DNA of 64,000 nucleotides from an uncultured Gammaproteobacteria bacterium (GTDB lineage: Bacteria > Pseudomonadota > Gammaproteobacteria > Steroidobacterales > Woeseiaceae). Position numbers and translations under genes: made by a program. This document shows, piece after piece, positions 24,703 through 33,667 of this stretch. The stretch lies in the NCBI GenBank assembly GCA_937899415.1, contig CALBPI010000060.1, forward strand, positions 152,813 through 216,812. Direction: 5' to 3'. Under the pieces are notes generated by a model. That model was not told the origin of the DNA. It did no database searches and saw nothing but the letters and a program-made list of their open reading frames with translations. Position 1 is the stretch's first letter; each line of letters starts with the position of its first letter.

Positions 24703-27045
24703 ATGAGCAAGAAACGAAAGACCAGCAAAAAAAAGGCGGCCAAGCGCAAACCTGCGCGGCGATCGACGGCGCGCAAGACTCGTAAGCGGCGCCCCGCGCG
24801 TCCCTGGTGGCGGCGGCACTGGATCCTGTCCTCGCTGGGCGTGGCCACGCTCGCCTTTGGTATCTGGGCACTGTGGCTCGACTACCAGATCACGGCGCGT
24901 TTCGAGACGCGGCGCTGGGATTTGCCCGCGCGCGTCTACGCCCAGCCGCTTGAGCTCTACGCGGGTCGGCGCCTCGCGCCCGATCAGCTCGTGTTGCATC
25001 TGCACCAGCTCGGTTATGCGGCTGACGCCAGCCTGAGTCGACCGGGCTCGTACCGACGTGATGGTGCGCGCTTTGAGATCTACCGACGTGCCGCCGAGTT
25101 CTGGGACGGCAAGGAGACAGCGCGCAGGCTCCGTGTGGGCATCACAGACGACCGGGTTGCAGCGCTCAGCGTTTCCGGCCGAGACGCGGCGGTCGTACGA
25201 CTCGATCCGCTCGTGATCGGCAGCCTGTTCCCCGCGCACGGCGAGGACCGCGTCGTGCTCGAGCCCGACACCGTGCCCGCGTTGCTGGCCGATACGTTGC
25301 GACTGGTCGAGGACCGCCGCTTCGAGCAGCATCACGGCCTCGACGTACGCGCCATCGCGCGAGCCGCATTGGCAAATCTGCGGGCGGGTGGCATTCGCCA
25401 GGGCGGCAGTACGCTGACGCAACAACTCGTTAAGAGTTACTTCCTGACCAACGAACGGACGTTCCGACGTAAGGTGCGCGAGGCTGTCATGGCCGTGCTG
25501 CTGGAGCTGCGCTACGACAAGCGCGAGATTCTCACGGCCTACGTGAACGAGGTTTACCTGGGCCAGGACGGCGCGCGTGCGATCCACGGCTTTGGTCTCG
25601 CGAGTCAGTTCTATTTCGCGCGGCCGCTGTCTGAGCTTGATCCGGCACAGGTCGCCACGCTCGTGGCACTCGTACGCGGTCCGTCGTTCTACGACCCGAA
25701 TCGATTCGCGGACCGGCTGCGCGAGCGCCGCGACCGCATTCTCAACACCATGGCCGAAACGGGCGTCATCGACGAGGCGGCGCGCGATCGCGCGCTGGCG
25801 ACACCATTGGCCGTGGCCGACCGCAGTGCCTCTGAGGCCGCGTACTTTCCGGCGTTCGTTGATGTGGTTCGCCGCCAGCTGGAACGCGACTACGACGACG
25901 CCGACCTGCGCCGCGAGGGTCTTTCCATCCACACGACGCTGGACCCGCTGGCACAGGCGCTCGCGCTGACTGAGCTCGATGCGCACCTGGCACGGCTCGA
26001 AGCGGCCGGGGCACCCGAACTGCAGGGTGCCGTGGTCGTGGCCGATCCGCGCGTCGGCGAATTACACGCGCTCGTCGGTGGCCGCGGTCGTGGCGGCTTT
26101 AATCGGGCGCTCGATGCAAGACGGCAGGTGGGTTCACTAATCAAGCCCATCGTGTACCTGGCCGCGCTCGAGTCGGGTGACTGGCACATGGCCTCGAGCG
26201 TTGAGGATGCGCCCGTCGAGATTGCGCAGGAAGACGGTAGCCTCTGGTCGCCGCAGAACTTCTCGGGTGAGCACGAGGGCGAGATGCCCCTGGTGCGGGC
26301 CCTGGCCGAATCGGTGAACGTTGCCTCGGTGCGCGTGGGCATGTCGACGGGGCTCAAGCGCATTGCGGGAACGCTGCGCCAGCTCGGTGGCCCGGACATT
26401 TCGCAGCCATACGGCTCACTGACGCTGGGCGCTGTGGAGATGTCGCCCGTCGACGTGGCCAACGTGTACCTGTCTCTGGGTTCCGGCGGGCTGCGGCCAC
26501 CGCTTCGCGCCGTGCGCGAGGTTGTGGGCGGGGACGGCGACACGGTGCAGCGGTATCCGCTCACCATCGACACCGTGGCAGACGGTGCTGCGCTCTATGC
26601 CTTGAACACGGCCCTTGTGGCGACGATGACGCGCGGTACGGGGCGGGCGGCAGTCTTGCCCGAGGGCCTGGTGGCCGCCGGCAAGACGGGTACGACCAAT
26701 GACTTTCGCGATGCCTGGTTTGCGGGCTACACGGGCGATCGGCTGGGCGTCGTCTGGGTCGGTACCGACGACAACGCGCCGACGGGGCTCACGGGGTCCC
26801 GCGGCGCCTTGCCGGTCTGGTCTGCCGTCATCGCTGAGCTGTCAGGCGAGCCGCTGCGCTTGAGCGTGCCTGAGGGCATGGTGGCTGCGTCCGTGGACTA
26901 CGCGACGGGTCGCCAGGTCGCAGCGCGTTGCGATAACGCCGTTACACTGGGCGTGCCCGAGGACGTGCGGCTCGACACGCAGCGAGGCTGCGGTGGACGC
27001 GGCGTTGCGGCGCGGGCGCTGGACTGGCTCCGAGACCGACTATGA
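24703..27045 (+). CDS. mrcB: bifunctional penicillin-binding protein 1B
   Basis: A class A penicillin-binding protein of 780 residues that polymerises and cross-links peptidoglycan. A very basic cytoplasmic tail (1-40) precedes one membrane anchor (about 41-60). The UB2H-like segment follows, then the GT51 glycosyltransferase with catalytic Glu203 (VEDRRFEQHHG) and GGSTLTQQLVK. The transpeptidase has Ser478 (GSLIKP), SVN at Ser537 and KTGTT at Lys661. UB2H marks the MrcB type, which in relatives needs the lipoprotein LpoB. A TPR lipoprotein gene overlaps its 3' end by 4 bases. Confidence 0.95.
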   Translation: MSKKRKTSKKKAAKRKPARRSTARKTRKRRPARPWWRRHWILSSLGVATLAFGIWALWLDYQITARFETRRWDLPARVYAQPLELYAGRRLAPDQLVLHLHQLGYAADASLSRPGSYRRDGARFEIYRRAAEFWDGKETARRLRVGITDDRVAALSVSGRDAAVVRLDPLVIGSLFPAHGEDRVVLEPDTVPALLADTLRLVEDRRFEQHHGLDVRAIARAALANLRAGGIRQGGSTLTQQLVKSYFLTNERTFRRKVREAVMAVLLELRYDKREILTAYVNEVYLGQDGARAIHGFGLASQFYFARPLSELDPAQVATLVALVRGPSFYDPNRFADRLRERRDRILNTMAETGVIDEAARDRALATPLAVADRSASEAAYFPAFVDVVRRQLERDYDDADLRREGLSIHTTLDPLAQALALTELDAHLARLEAAGAPELQGAVVVADPRVGELHALVGGRGRGGFNRALDARRQVGSLIKPIVYLAALESGDWHMASSVEDAPVEIAQEDGSLWSPQNFSGEHEGEMPLVRALAESVNVASVRVGMSTGLKRIAGTLRQLGGPDISQPYGSLTLGAVEMSPVDVANVYLSLGSGGLRPPLRAVREVVGGDGDTVQRYPLTIDTVADGAALYALNTALVATMTRGTGRAAVLPEGLVAAGKTGTTNDFRDAWFAGYTGDRLGVVWVGTDDNAPTGLTGSRGALPVWSAVIAELSGEPLRLSVPEGMVAASVDYATGRQVAARCDNAVTLGVPEDVRLDTQRGCGGRGVAARALDWLRDRL

Positions 27046-27482
27046 CGACGAATCTTCACCGATCGATGGCGCTGGCGGTATTGCTGGCCCTCTGTGCGGG
27101 CTGTTCCCTGACCCAGCCGCCCTCAGGTGTTGGCGCGGAGCCCAGTGCCACAAAAGTCCCGTCCGCACCGTCGGCGCCCGGCACCTCGGAGCCGGAGATG
27201 GGGGCTGTGCATCCTGCAGCAGCGCAGTTCCTCGCTGACGCGCGCAACTGGCGCAAACTCAACAACACGCCGCGCGCTGCCGCCTCCATGGAACGCGCGA
27301 TTCGCATCGACCCGCGTCACCCGGAACCCTGGCTCGAGCTTGCGCGGCTCCGCTACGAAGGCGGCGATATCTCGCAGGCCGAGAACCTGGCGCTCAAGGC
27401 GCGCAGCCTCGCGCCGCGCGACTCAGAGTGGTTTGCGGCGGCCGAAGACCTGCTGATTTCGATTTCGACGCAACCGCGCTGA
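27042..27482 (+). CDS. TPR-containing lipoprotein
   Basis: A 146-residue predicted lipoprotein with lipobox LCAGC (Cys near residue 21), a Pro/Ala/Ser-rich linker to about residue 60 and roughly two tetratricopeptide repeats (AAASMERAIRIDPRHPEPWL, then AENLALKARSLAP). Such a linker lets an outer-membrane-anchored domain reach the periplasmic wall. It overlaps mrcB by ATGA. That position suggests a partner of PBP1B, comparable in role to LpoB, but the TPR fold differs from LpoB, so this is inference. Confidence 0.82.
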   Translation: MTTNLHRSMALAVLLALCAGCSLTQPPSGVGAEPSATKVPSAPSAPGTSEPEMGAVHPAAAQFLADARNWRKLNNTPRAAASMERAIRIDPRHPEPWLELARLRYEGGDISQAENLALKARSLAPRDSEWFAAAEDLLISISTQPR

Positions 27483-27548
27483 TTGGCGTCTTGCTTTCAG
27501 GCCGTGCAGCGCTGAGAATCGCGCACCCGCCGTCACTCGCACTTCGCC

Positions 27549-28451
27549 ATGTGGTTCAAGAATCTCCGCGCCTACCGCCTGACCTATGACACGGGACTGA
27601 CGCCCGAAGCGCTTGAGAGCGCGCTTGCCGACGCGGTGTTTTCACCCTGCGGCAAGGTGGACCTGGCAAGGGCGGGCTTTGTCGCACCGTTGGGTGATGT
27701 GGGCACGATGCTGACGCACACGGTCGCGCAGAGCACCATGGTCTGTCTGCGCCGCCAGGAAAAGGTGCTGCCGCCCGCGGCTATCGCCGAACAGGTCTCG
27801 GAACGCGTTGCGGCGCTCGAGGCGCGCGAGGGTCGGCCTGCGCAACGGCGCGAGCGCACGGCACTCAAGGACGAGGTGACGCTGGACCTGTTGCCGCGTG
27901 CGTTGACGCGGTCCGAGCGCATTTACGCCTACTTCGACTTGCAGCGGAAGTTCCTGCTCATCGACGCGGCCAGTGAACGCAAGGCGGAGCTCGTCCTGGA
28001 GCACCTGCGCGCCGCGCTCGATACGCTGCCCGTCGTGCCGCTCGACTGCCACGGTGACACGGCGTCGATCATGACGCGCTGGGTCACGAACCGCCCCGAG
28101 GCGGGCTTCGAGCTCGACCAGGAAGTGGAGCTCACAAACAGCCGCGAGGCGCGCAACGTCGTGCGTTGCCGTTACCAGGACATCGACAGTAAGGAAGTGC
28201 TGGGCCACATCGAAGCCGGCAAGCGTGTCACGCGCCTGGCGCTGTCCTGGCGGGAAGCCATCCGCTTTGTGTTGTCCGAGGACTTCGTGCTGCGGCGCCT
28301 GCGCTTCGACGCCAAGATCACCGACCACGGCGACGGTGAAGCGGACGACGTCGCAGGCAGCTTCGACCAGGACTTCGCGGTCATGGCCGTGCAGGTCGGT
28401 GGCCTGCTCGACACGCTGCTCGAGGGCTACGGCGGCATGGAGAAACTCTGA
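27549..28451 (+). CDS. rdgC: recombination-associated protein RdgC
   Basis: A DNA-binding ring protein of 300 residues, the normal RdgC length, known to bind double-stranded DNA and limit RecA. Family signatures: MWFKNLRAYRLT at the start, FSPCGKVDLARAGFV, and DFVLRRLRFDAK near the C-terminus. RdgC is largely confined to beta- and gammaproteobacteria, which helps place the host. It lies 66 bases after the TPR lipoprotein and one base before an ATP-grasp gene. Confidence 0.94.
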   Translation: MWFKNLRAYRLTYDTGLTPEALESALADAVFSPCGKVDLARAGFVAPLGDVGTMLTHTVAQSTMVCLRRQEKVLPPAAIAEQVSERVAALEAREGRPAQRRERTALKDEVTLDLLPRALTRSERIYAYFDLQRKFLLIDAASERKAELVLEHLRAALDTLPVVPLDCHGDTASIMTRWVTNRPEAGFELDQEVELTNSREARNVVRCRYQDIDSKEVLGHIEAGKRVTRLALSWREAIRFVLSEDFVLRRLRFDAKITDHGDGEADDVAGSFDQDFAVMAVQVGGLLDTLLEGYGGMEKL

Positions 28452-28452
28452 T

Positions 28453-29310
28453 ATGGCGCGCGTGGTGTTCCTGAGCCAGGACTCGATGGAAGGCTACATC
28501 TGTGACGACGACGTGGCCGTGCCCGCCTGCGCCGATCTGGGCATCGCGGTGGAGACGCTGAGCTGGCGCGCCGACGTCAACTGGTCCGACTACGATGCCG
28601 TCATCGTGCGCTCAACCTGGGACTACCAGCGCCATGCCGAGGCCTTTCTCGAAGCGTTGGCCCGCATCGAGGGGGCGACGCGGCTCGCCAACGCCCGTGA
28701 GCTCATGCGCTGGAATCTCGACAAGCGCTACCTGGCCGAGCTCGAGGCGCGCAGCGTCCCCATCGTGCCAACGGAGTTTGGTGAGGGCATGACGGCCGAA
28801 GCGCTCGACGCGCGTCTTGCAGAAACCTCGAGCGAGTGCGTGATCAAACCGGTTGTGAGCGCGGGCGCGGAACGCACCTACCGCGTGACACCCGATGCGC
28901 CGGCCGAACGCCGCGCCGAAGTCGTTGCGGGCCACGCCGAAAGTGTCTGGATGTGGCAGCCATTCCTGCCGCAAATCGTCGATCCGGGCGAATACTCGCT
29001 GTTCTTTTTCAACGGCGTGTTCAGCCACGCCATCATTAAGACACCAAAGCCCGGCGACTTCCGCGTTCAGGAAGAGTTTGGTGGCGACATCCGGCTCATC
29101 GATGCGCCTGAGGCTATGCGCGCCGCGGCTGATCGCGTGATGGCCAGTCTCGACACCGATACGCTCTACGCGCGCGTCGATCTCGTCGACGATGGCGCGG
29201 GCGGCTACTGGCTGATCGAGCTTGAGCTCATTGAGCCCTCGCTTTACCTGCGCAAGGACCCGGGCGCGCCCGCGCGTTTCGCGCAGGCTGTTGCCAACTG
29301 GCTGGGCTGA
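28453..29310 (+). CDS. ATP-grasp domain protein
   Basis: A 285-residue ATP-grasp ligase resembling RimK-like or cycloserine-synthase (DcsG)-like enzymes. Visible are VRSTWDYQ, the ATP-binding Lys in CVIKPVVSAGAE, and the metal-binding Asp/Glu of ARVDLVDDGAGGYWLIELELIEPS. It should join a carboxylate to an amine or close a ring using ATP; the substrate is unknown. It begins one base after the rdgC stop. Cytoplasmic. The link to RdgC is probably only shared transcription. Confidence 0.85.
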   Translation: MARVVFLSQDSMEGYICDDDVAVPACADLGIAVETLSWRADVNWSDYDAVIVRSTWDYQRHAEAFLEALARIEGATRLANARELMRWNLDKRYLAELEARSVPIVPTEFGEGMTAEALDARLAETSSECVIKPVVSAGAERTYRVTPDAPAERRAEVVAGHAESVWMWQPFLPQIVDPGEYSLFFFNGVFSHAIIKTPKPGDFRVQEEFGGDIRLIDAPEAMRAAADRVMASLDTDTLYARVDLVDDGAGGYWLIELELIEPSLYLRKDPGAPARFAQAVANWLG

Positions 29311-29324
29311 GACCAGGTCGTCTG

Positions 29325-30929
29325 TCAGCCCGCTTGCGGTGCCGGCACGTCGGTGGCTGCGGGCTGACGTTCGCGCCGAGCTTCACGTTTTTTGTCCGGG
29401 CCGCGCTGCGTCGGAAGCCGGCTCGATACGGCCAGACAGGCGACGCCAAGTAGCAACAGCACGGCGTCAACGAGCGGGGCAGCTGCGTGGCCATCAATGA
29501 GCGTCTGCCAGGGCATCGTGCCCGCCTGAATGGCACTAACGACCGGAAGTCCAATGAGCGCAATACCCGTGGCACCCAATAACCGTCGCGTGGTGCGGTA
29601 GTTGTTGCTGGCGACAAAGGCGTAGCCGATCACGGCAAACCAGACGGCAAAGTACACGCTGCCGATCCAGACAATGCGGCTGTCCTCGGCACCCGTGTAG
29701 AACGCGTCGGCATAGAAGATCGCCGCTGACGCAACCACAACGCCCATGCATACACCGACGGTCAGTCGAGAGAGTCGGTCATAGAATGCCGGGCTACGTT
29801 TGCCCTCGGAGCTGTTCGCGCGGCGCTCGATCCACACCATGTTGCCCAGCGCGACCATCGACGCGAGCCCGATCCCCAGGAAGAAATAGAGCAATTTCAG
29901 CGCGATGCCGCCATAGGTGCCGTAATGCAGTGGTGTCACGGCTGCCAGTACGCGGGTTTCCGGGGACGGTGCATTCAACCCAGTCAACGGCAGCGGGGCG
30001 CCCGTGACGCCGCTGATACGTTCCTGCTCGTAGTACATGAGCTCAGTGTCAGGCTCGTAATTCACCGTGTACTCGGCGTTCTCGTCACCCCAGAAGTTGA
30101 TAAAAACGCTGGCTGGCAGTGCGCCGCTATCGCTATGCGGACGCCGTGCCATGTCGTCGAGATCGAGCATCACCGCGGCAATACCCGAGCGCTCGACCGG
30201 GGGGCCCTGAATGGCTTCGAGGACCTTCTCGGAATCACCCTTGAAGACCAGGACGCCCGTGGCCGGGAGCAATAGCGCCACGATGCCAAGCCAGGCGCCT
30301 GTAAACGCGATGACGATGGAGAAGGGCAGGGTCCAGACACCCAGAAAGTTGTGCGAGTCCTTCCATTTCACGCGAATCGACTTGCGGGTGCGGAACTGGA
30401 AAAACTCTTTGAGGATTTTCCGGTGCGTCAGGATCCCCGTGATGATCGAGAGCATCATCACGATGCCGAAGATCCCCACGAGACCGCGGCCGATGGTTCG
30501 ACCACCCAGTGCGGCCGGCCACATCAGGTCGCGGTGGAAGTCGAGCAGCCAGGTTGAGAGCCCATCACCGCGCTCGGGCAGCACAGCACCCGTTGCGGGA
30601 TCCCATTGACGACGCTGGAAATCGATGCCCTCTTCAGTGCGCACATTCACCAGGCCCTGGTAGTAGGGCTCGTACTCGGACGGATAGATCAGTCCGACGA
30701 AGGTGATCGCATCCGGATCGATGTCGGCCATGAAGTCCGCCATCAGCGGATGCGCTGGTACAGGTTCTTCCACTGCCGCGAGTCGCCGCGCCGGATCTTC
30801 CCAGCTTTGGATCTCGTGGTGGAACATGGCCAGCGCGCCTGTGAAACAGACGACAAACAGTACGAGCCCCAAGCTAATGCCTGTCCACGAATGTGCGTCG
30901 TAGATGCGAACTCTGCGATCTCTTTCCAT
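29325..30929 (-). CDS. PepSY-type transmembrane reductase (iron uptake)
   Basis: A 534-residue inner-membrane protein of the PepSY-associated TM family. It has an N-terminal helix (TGISLGLVLFVVCFTGALAM), a periplasmic region around 60-130, a second membrane part with the histidine pairs expected for heme (DFHRDL, DSHNFLG, TPLHYG) and a soluble tail. Members such as FoxB/PiuB-like proteins reduce ferric siderophores after uptake. It is last in a leftward group with a small membrane protein, DUF3325 and azurin. A Fur box lies before azurin. Confidence 0.85.
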   Translation of the reverse strand: MERDRRVRIYDAHSWTGISLGLVLFVVCFTGALAMFHHEIQSWEDPARRLAAVEEPVPAHPLMADFMADIDPDAITFVGLIYPSEYEPYYQGLVNVRTEEGIDFQRRQWDPATGAVLPERGDGLSTWLLDFHRDLMWPAALGGRTIGRGLVGIFGIVMMLSIITGILTHRKILKEFFQFRTRKSIRVKWKDSHNFLGVWTLPFSIVIAFTGAWLGIVALLLPATGVLVFKGDSEKVLEAIQGPPVERSGIAAVMLDLDDMARRPHSDSGALPASVFINFWGDENAEYTVNYEPDTELMYYEQERISGVTGAPLPLTGLNAPSPETRVLAAVTPLHYGTYGGIALKLLYFFLGIGLASMVALGNMVWIERRANSSEGKRSPAFYDRLSRLTVGVCMGVVVASAAIFYADAFYTGAEDSRIVWIGSVYFAVWFAVIGYAFVASNNYRTTRRLLGATGIALIGLPVVSAIQAGTMPWQTLIDGHAAAPLVDAVLLLLGVACLAVSSRLPTQRGPDKKREARRERQPAATDVPAPQAG

Positions 30930-30933
30930 GGCG

Positions 30934-31248
30934 CTACGCTCCCGGTGGCGGCACGACGATGACGGCGGCGGTACCTAACAAGGTCACCAGGATGAGGCCC
31001 GTGGCCGGTCGCCACGCGCGTGCATCCCAGTAACACCAAAACATGAACAATGCCCAGATTATCGGTGTCGCGAGTGATGTCCAGAGGATGGTCGGCTTGA
31101 ATGCTGTCGGCAGCACCAGCAGCAGGCCTGCGGTCCCGAGCACCGTTGCTGTTAGCGACCACAAAATCGTGCCTGTGAGCCGCGGCTTGCGCCAGGTGGA
31201 CCAGGCAATGAACAACACGACGGCCCCGACGATGATCCACTTGATCAC
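30934..31248 (-). CDS. small membrane protein, DUF3649-like
   Basis: A 104-residue protein with three to four hydrophobic segments (about 2-20, 28-48, 55-72, 80-100). The segment WALFMFWCYWDARAWRPATG resembles the DUF3649 pattern, whose genes commonly sit with DUF3325 and PepSY reductases in ferric-siderophore loci, but I am not certain of the family. The start is GTG at 31248. It lies 4 bases before the PepSY gene and 13 after DUF3325, so it is in the same transcript. Confidence 0.7.
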   Translation of the reverse strand: MIKWIIVGAVVLFIAWSTWRKPRLTGTILWSLTATVLGTAGLLLVLPTAFKPTILWTSLATPIIWALFMFWCYWDARAWRPATGLILVTLLGTAAVIVVPPPGA

Positions 31249-31261
31249 GACTCGATCACCT

Positions 31262-31603
31262 TTACAGACTCGCCAGCGTGATGCCGGCGCTGATCGTCCC
31301 CGTGGCCATCAGCACCGCGCCGCCCGGCAGGTGTGATCGCGGCGCCAGTGTGGCGACGATGAGGCTCAGGGCACCAGCGGCAGCCAGCACGCCCAGCAGG
31401 ATCGGGATGCCGCGCTCCCAGCCGACAGCTTGCGCGATGAGCCACTGTGCCAGGCACAGCACCACGACAGCGCCAATGCGCAGCGCTTTTTGCGCACGCA
31501 CGTCTGTTCGCACGTGCTCGAACGCGGTCCGCTTGGGATGGGCGTGATGCAGTGCGACGCAGACCGCGTACACCAGCCCTATGCTGGCCAGAGTCAGAGA
31601 CAT
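31262..31603 (-). CDS. DUF3325 family membrane protein
   Basis: A 113-residue inner-membrane protein with about three helices. The typical DUF3325 features are the N-terminal LHHAHPKR, the central LAQWLIAQAVGWERGIPILLG and the final GTISAGIT. Function unknown, but the family is tied by neighbourhood to iron-siderophore uptake with PepSY reductases, as here. It follows azurin by 97 bases; that gap has GC-rich hairpins on the transcribed strand (TAGCGCC/GGCGCTA) but no T-run, so read-through is likely. Confidence 0.75.
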   Translation of the reverse strand: MSLTLASIGLVYAVCVALHHAHPKRTAFEHVRTDVRAQKALRIGAVVVLCLAQWLIAQAVGWERGIPILLGVLAAAGALSLIVATLAPRSHLPGGAVLMATGTISAGITLASL

Positions 31604-31700
31604 ATCAATCAGATCTTTGGGCCCCGATCAGGGCCCGGTAGCGCCGATTGGCGCTATCCGGTGCTGCCGGACGCGTTGCCGGGCAGCCCCCGTGTGCGCA

Positions 31701-32144
31701 TCAGACGAGCTTGAAGCTGCCCTTCATCACGGACCAGTGTCCCGGGAACGAGCAGAAGAACGTGTAGCTGCCGCCCGCATCGATAGTCGCTGTGCTGAAT
31801 GTGATGCTGTCGGTCTCGCCGCCGCCGATCAGTTTCGTGGCCGCAATAATGCGGTCGTCACCGGTGGGCAGGAAGTTGCCCGCGACGCCAGCCGCTGCGC
31901 CCTTGTTGGCGATATCCTGCCAGTCAGCATCCGCCGCAAGCACCCAGTTGTGGCCCATGGCGGCAGCGGGCAGCGAACCCGTGTGCTTGATGTTGACGGT
32001 GACGTTCTCGCAGCTCGCGGGAACTTCGATCGCGCTTGTGTTGTAGGAGAGGCTGTCGCCCACTTCGATTTCGACTGTGCAGTCCGCGAAGGCCACGGGT
32101 GACAGTGCAAGGGCGGCAACTGCAGCCGCAATGCGCATGCGCAT
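31701..32144 (-). CDS. azu: azurin (periplasmic blue copper protein)
   Basis: A type-1 copper electron carrier of 147 residues. A signal peptide (1-20, ending AFA) is followed by the mature DCTVEIEVGD. The copper ligands are His65 (MGHNWVL), Cys131, His136 and Met140 (CSFPGHWSVMKG), with a conserved Cys22-Cys45 disulfide. Mature spacing equals that of Pseudomonas azurin. AGGAG precedes the ATG. Unlike most azurin genes, a Fur-like box lies upstream and iron-reductase genes follow, suggesting a role in electron flow under iron limitation. Confidence 0.95.
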   Translation of the reverse strand: MRMRIAAAVAALALSPVAFADCTVEIEVGDSLSYNTSAIEVPASCENVTVNIKHTGSLPAAAMGHNWVLAADADWQDIANKGAAAGVAGNFLPTGDDRIIAATKLIGGGETDSITFSTATIDAGGSYTFFCSFPGHWSVMKGSFKLV

Positions 32145-32184
32145 AATGAAACTCCTGACTAATCAGAGGGGGTTGATGCGCTAA

Positions 32185-32199
32185 TAATAACAATTCTCA
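32185..32199 (-). promoter_or_regulatory. Fur-like box before azurin
   Basis: On the minus strand TGAGAATTGTTATTA matches the 7-1-7 Fur operator (TGATAAT-N-ATTATCA) at 11 of 14 positions. It is 41 bases upstream of the azurin start, in an AT-rich patch where a promoter is expected. Confidence 0.6.
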
Positions 32200-32230
32200 T
32201 TAACATCGGTGCGATTTGGCGCGCTGTCTA

Positions 32231-33559
32231 CTATTTGACAAGGTGCAGCTCACGCTGCCGGCCCGCCAGGTAGTGCACGGTTTCACCGTCGAAAACCGCG
32301 CTTTGCTCCAGTTTCATCTGGACCTTCTGGTCGTCCCACTCAGGCACAGAGATGGTCACGTTGCCTTCGATGGCGTAACCCGTCATCGGATAGAGCGGCC
32401 AATCGCCCTGTCCCACCGTCGGCCCTTGGTTGTCCCACATACCAATAGTGGGCCCGGGCGCGTGGCCATAGGCGCCGAGCGGGTGGGTGTAGATCGAGTT
32501 CGTAATACCCAGGCGCTTGAGGCGTTGCTGTGCCGCGGCGAGGATCTCATTGCCCGTGCGACCCGTCTCGAATTCACGGGTCAGCACGTCTTGCCAGCGG
32601 TTACCCACGGCCATCGCGGCGATGAGGCCCTCAGGCGGTGCCGTTTCGCCGAGCTCGAGCACATAGGCCATCTCCTGGGTGTCCGTACAGAGGCCGAGAT
32701 AGCAGATACCGACGTCGGTATGCAGCAAGTCGCCACGTCGGATGATAGTTGCAGGGTCCGTTTCACCAAAGAAGGCGACATCGTCCTCGTAGACGAGGCC
32801 TTTTCGTTGCGTGTTGACGTAGGGCTGGAACCAGGGCGCGAGGCCGGCGGCCTCGAAGCGACCGCGCATGAACCAGGCGACGTCATCAAGTGTGGTGACG
32901 CCGGGCGTGATGAAGTCGTCGCTGAACGCCTCGGCGATGGTGGCCCGCGCGATAGCGACCGCGCGTTGCCAGACTTCAACCTCTGCCTCCGTGCGTGTTT
33001 CGAGCCAGCGCACGACGAGGTTCTCTGACGACACAATGCGCGCACTGAGCGTTTCGCCGAGTGCCTCGGTGAGTTTCGTGTGCAGGCCGTGGCTCAGGCC
33101 GTCGGCGACGGGCCAGGTGTCGCTGACATTGACGGCGATGGATTCGGGGTCGCGCTCGGCGATGATCTCGGCAAGCCGCGCCCACTGTGCGGCCAGGTCG
33201 CCGCCTTCCCAGGCGGCCTCGTAGAGCGAGCCCAACGGGTAGCGGCTGATCGTCAGGCGTTCCACACCGGCATCGGGGCCCCGGTCGTGGAACATCAGGA
33301 TCGTGGTGCGGCGTGCTGTGAAGCGCGGCTTGGGCACCAGCGACAGAAACACGGGGTCGTCGTTGTACTCGCGCGCAATAACGAGCCACATGTCGATGCC
33401 GGTTTCGCGCATGAGCGCCGGCAGTAGCGTGTCGAGCCGCGCTTCGATGAGTGCATTCTCAATGCCGGGACGGTCTTTGAACGGCGCGATGGCCGGCTGG
33501 GCCTTAACGTGTGCCGCGGCGAAGAACAGGGCGGCAAGACTGACGACGATTCTGGACAT
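32231..33559 (-). CDS. exported M24 family metallopeptidase (Xaa-Pro type)
   Basis: A pita-bread-fold peptidase of 442 residues with a signal peptide (about 1-21, ending VKA-QP). The five metal ligands can be placed: Asp in HTDVGICY, Asp in CTDTQEM, His in THPLGAYGH, Glu in GYAIEGNVT and Glu in KLEQSAVF. Family members cleave prolyl bonds at peptide N-termini. I chose the ATG at 33559 because the signal peptide starts there; the open frame continues upstream only antisense to the next gene. Divergent from the DUF885 lipoprotein gene. Confidence 0.87.
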   Translation of the reverse strand: MSRIVVSLAALFFAAAHVKAQPAIAPFKDRPGIENALIEARLDTLLPALMRETGIDMWLVIAREYNDDPVFLSLVPKPRFTARRTTILMFHDRGPDAGVERLTISRYPLGSLYEAAWEGGDLAAQWARLAEIIAERDPESIAVNVSDTWPVADGLSHGLHTKLTEALGETLSARIVSSENLVVRWLETRTEAEVEVWQRAVAIARATIAEAFSDDFITPGVTTLDDVAWFMRGRFEAAGLAPWFQPYVNTQRKGLVYEDDVAFFGETDPATIIRRGDLLHTDVGICYLGLCTDTQEMAYVLELGETAPPEGLIAAMAVGNRWQDVLTREFETGRTGNEILAAAQQRLKRLGITNSIYTHPLGAYGHAPGPTIGMWDNQGPTVGQGDWPLYPMTGYAIEGNVTISVPEWDDQKVQMKLEQSAVFDGETVHYLAGRQRELHLVK

Positions 33560-33667
33560 GCGATGGGTCCCCGGGGTTGGCGCAGGCCGCCATCTAAGCA
33601 TGCGCGGCGGCCTCAGTCGACGACGCTCCGTACCGTATACTCGCGGCCTGCTTTGAAGGGGAACCCC

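Noticed and set aside
24616..25986. Long leftward open frame continuing upstream of the AlkA-like gene
   Set aside because: It lies antisense to mrcB, has no family features, and the glycosylase domain starts cleanly at 24615. Long antisense frames are expected at this GC content.
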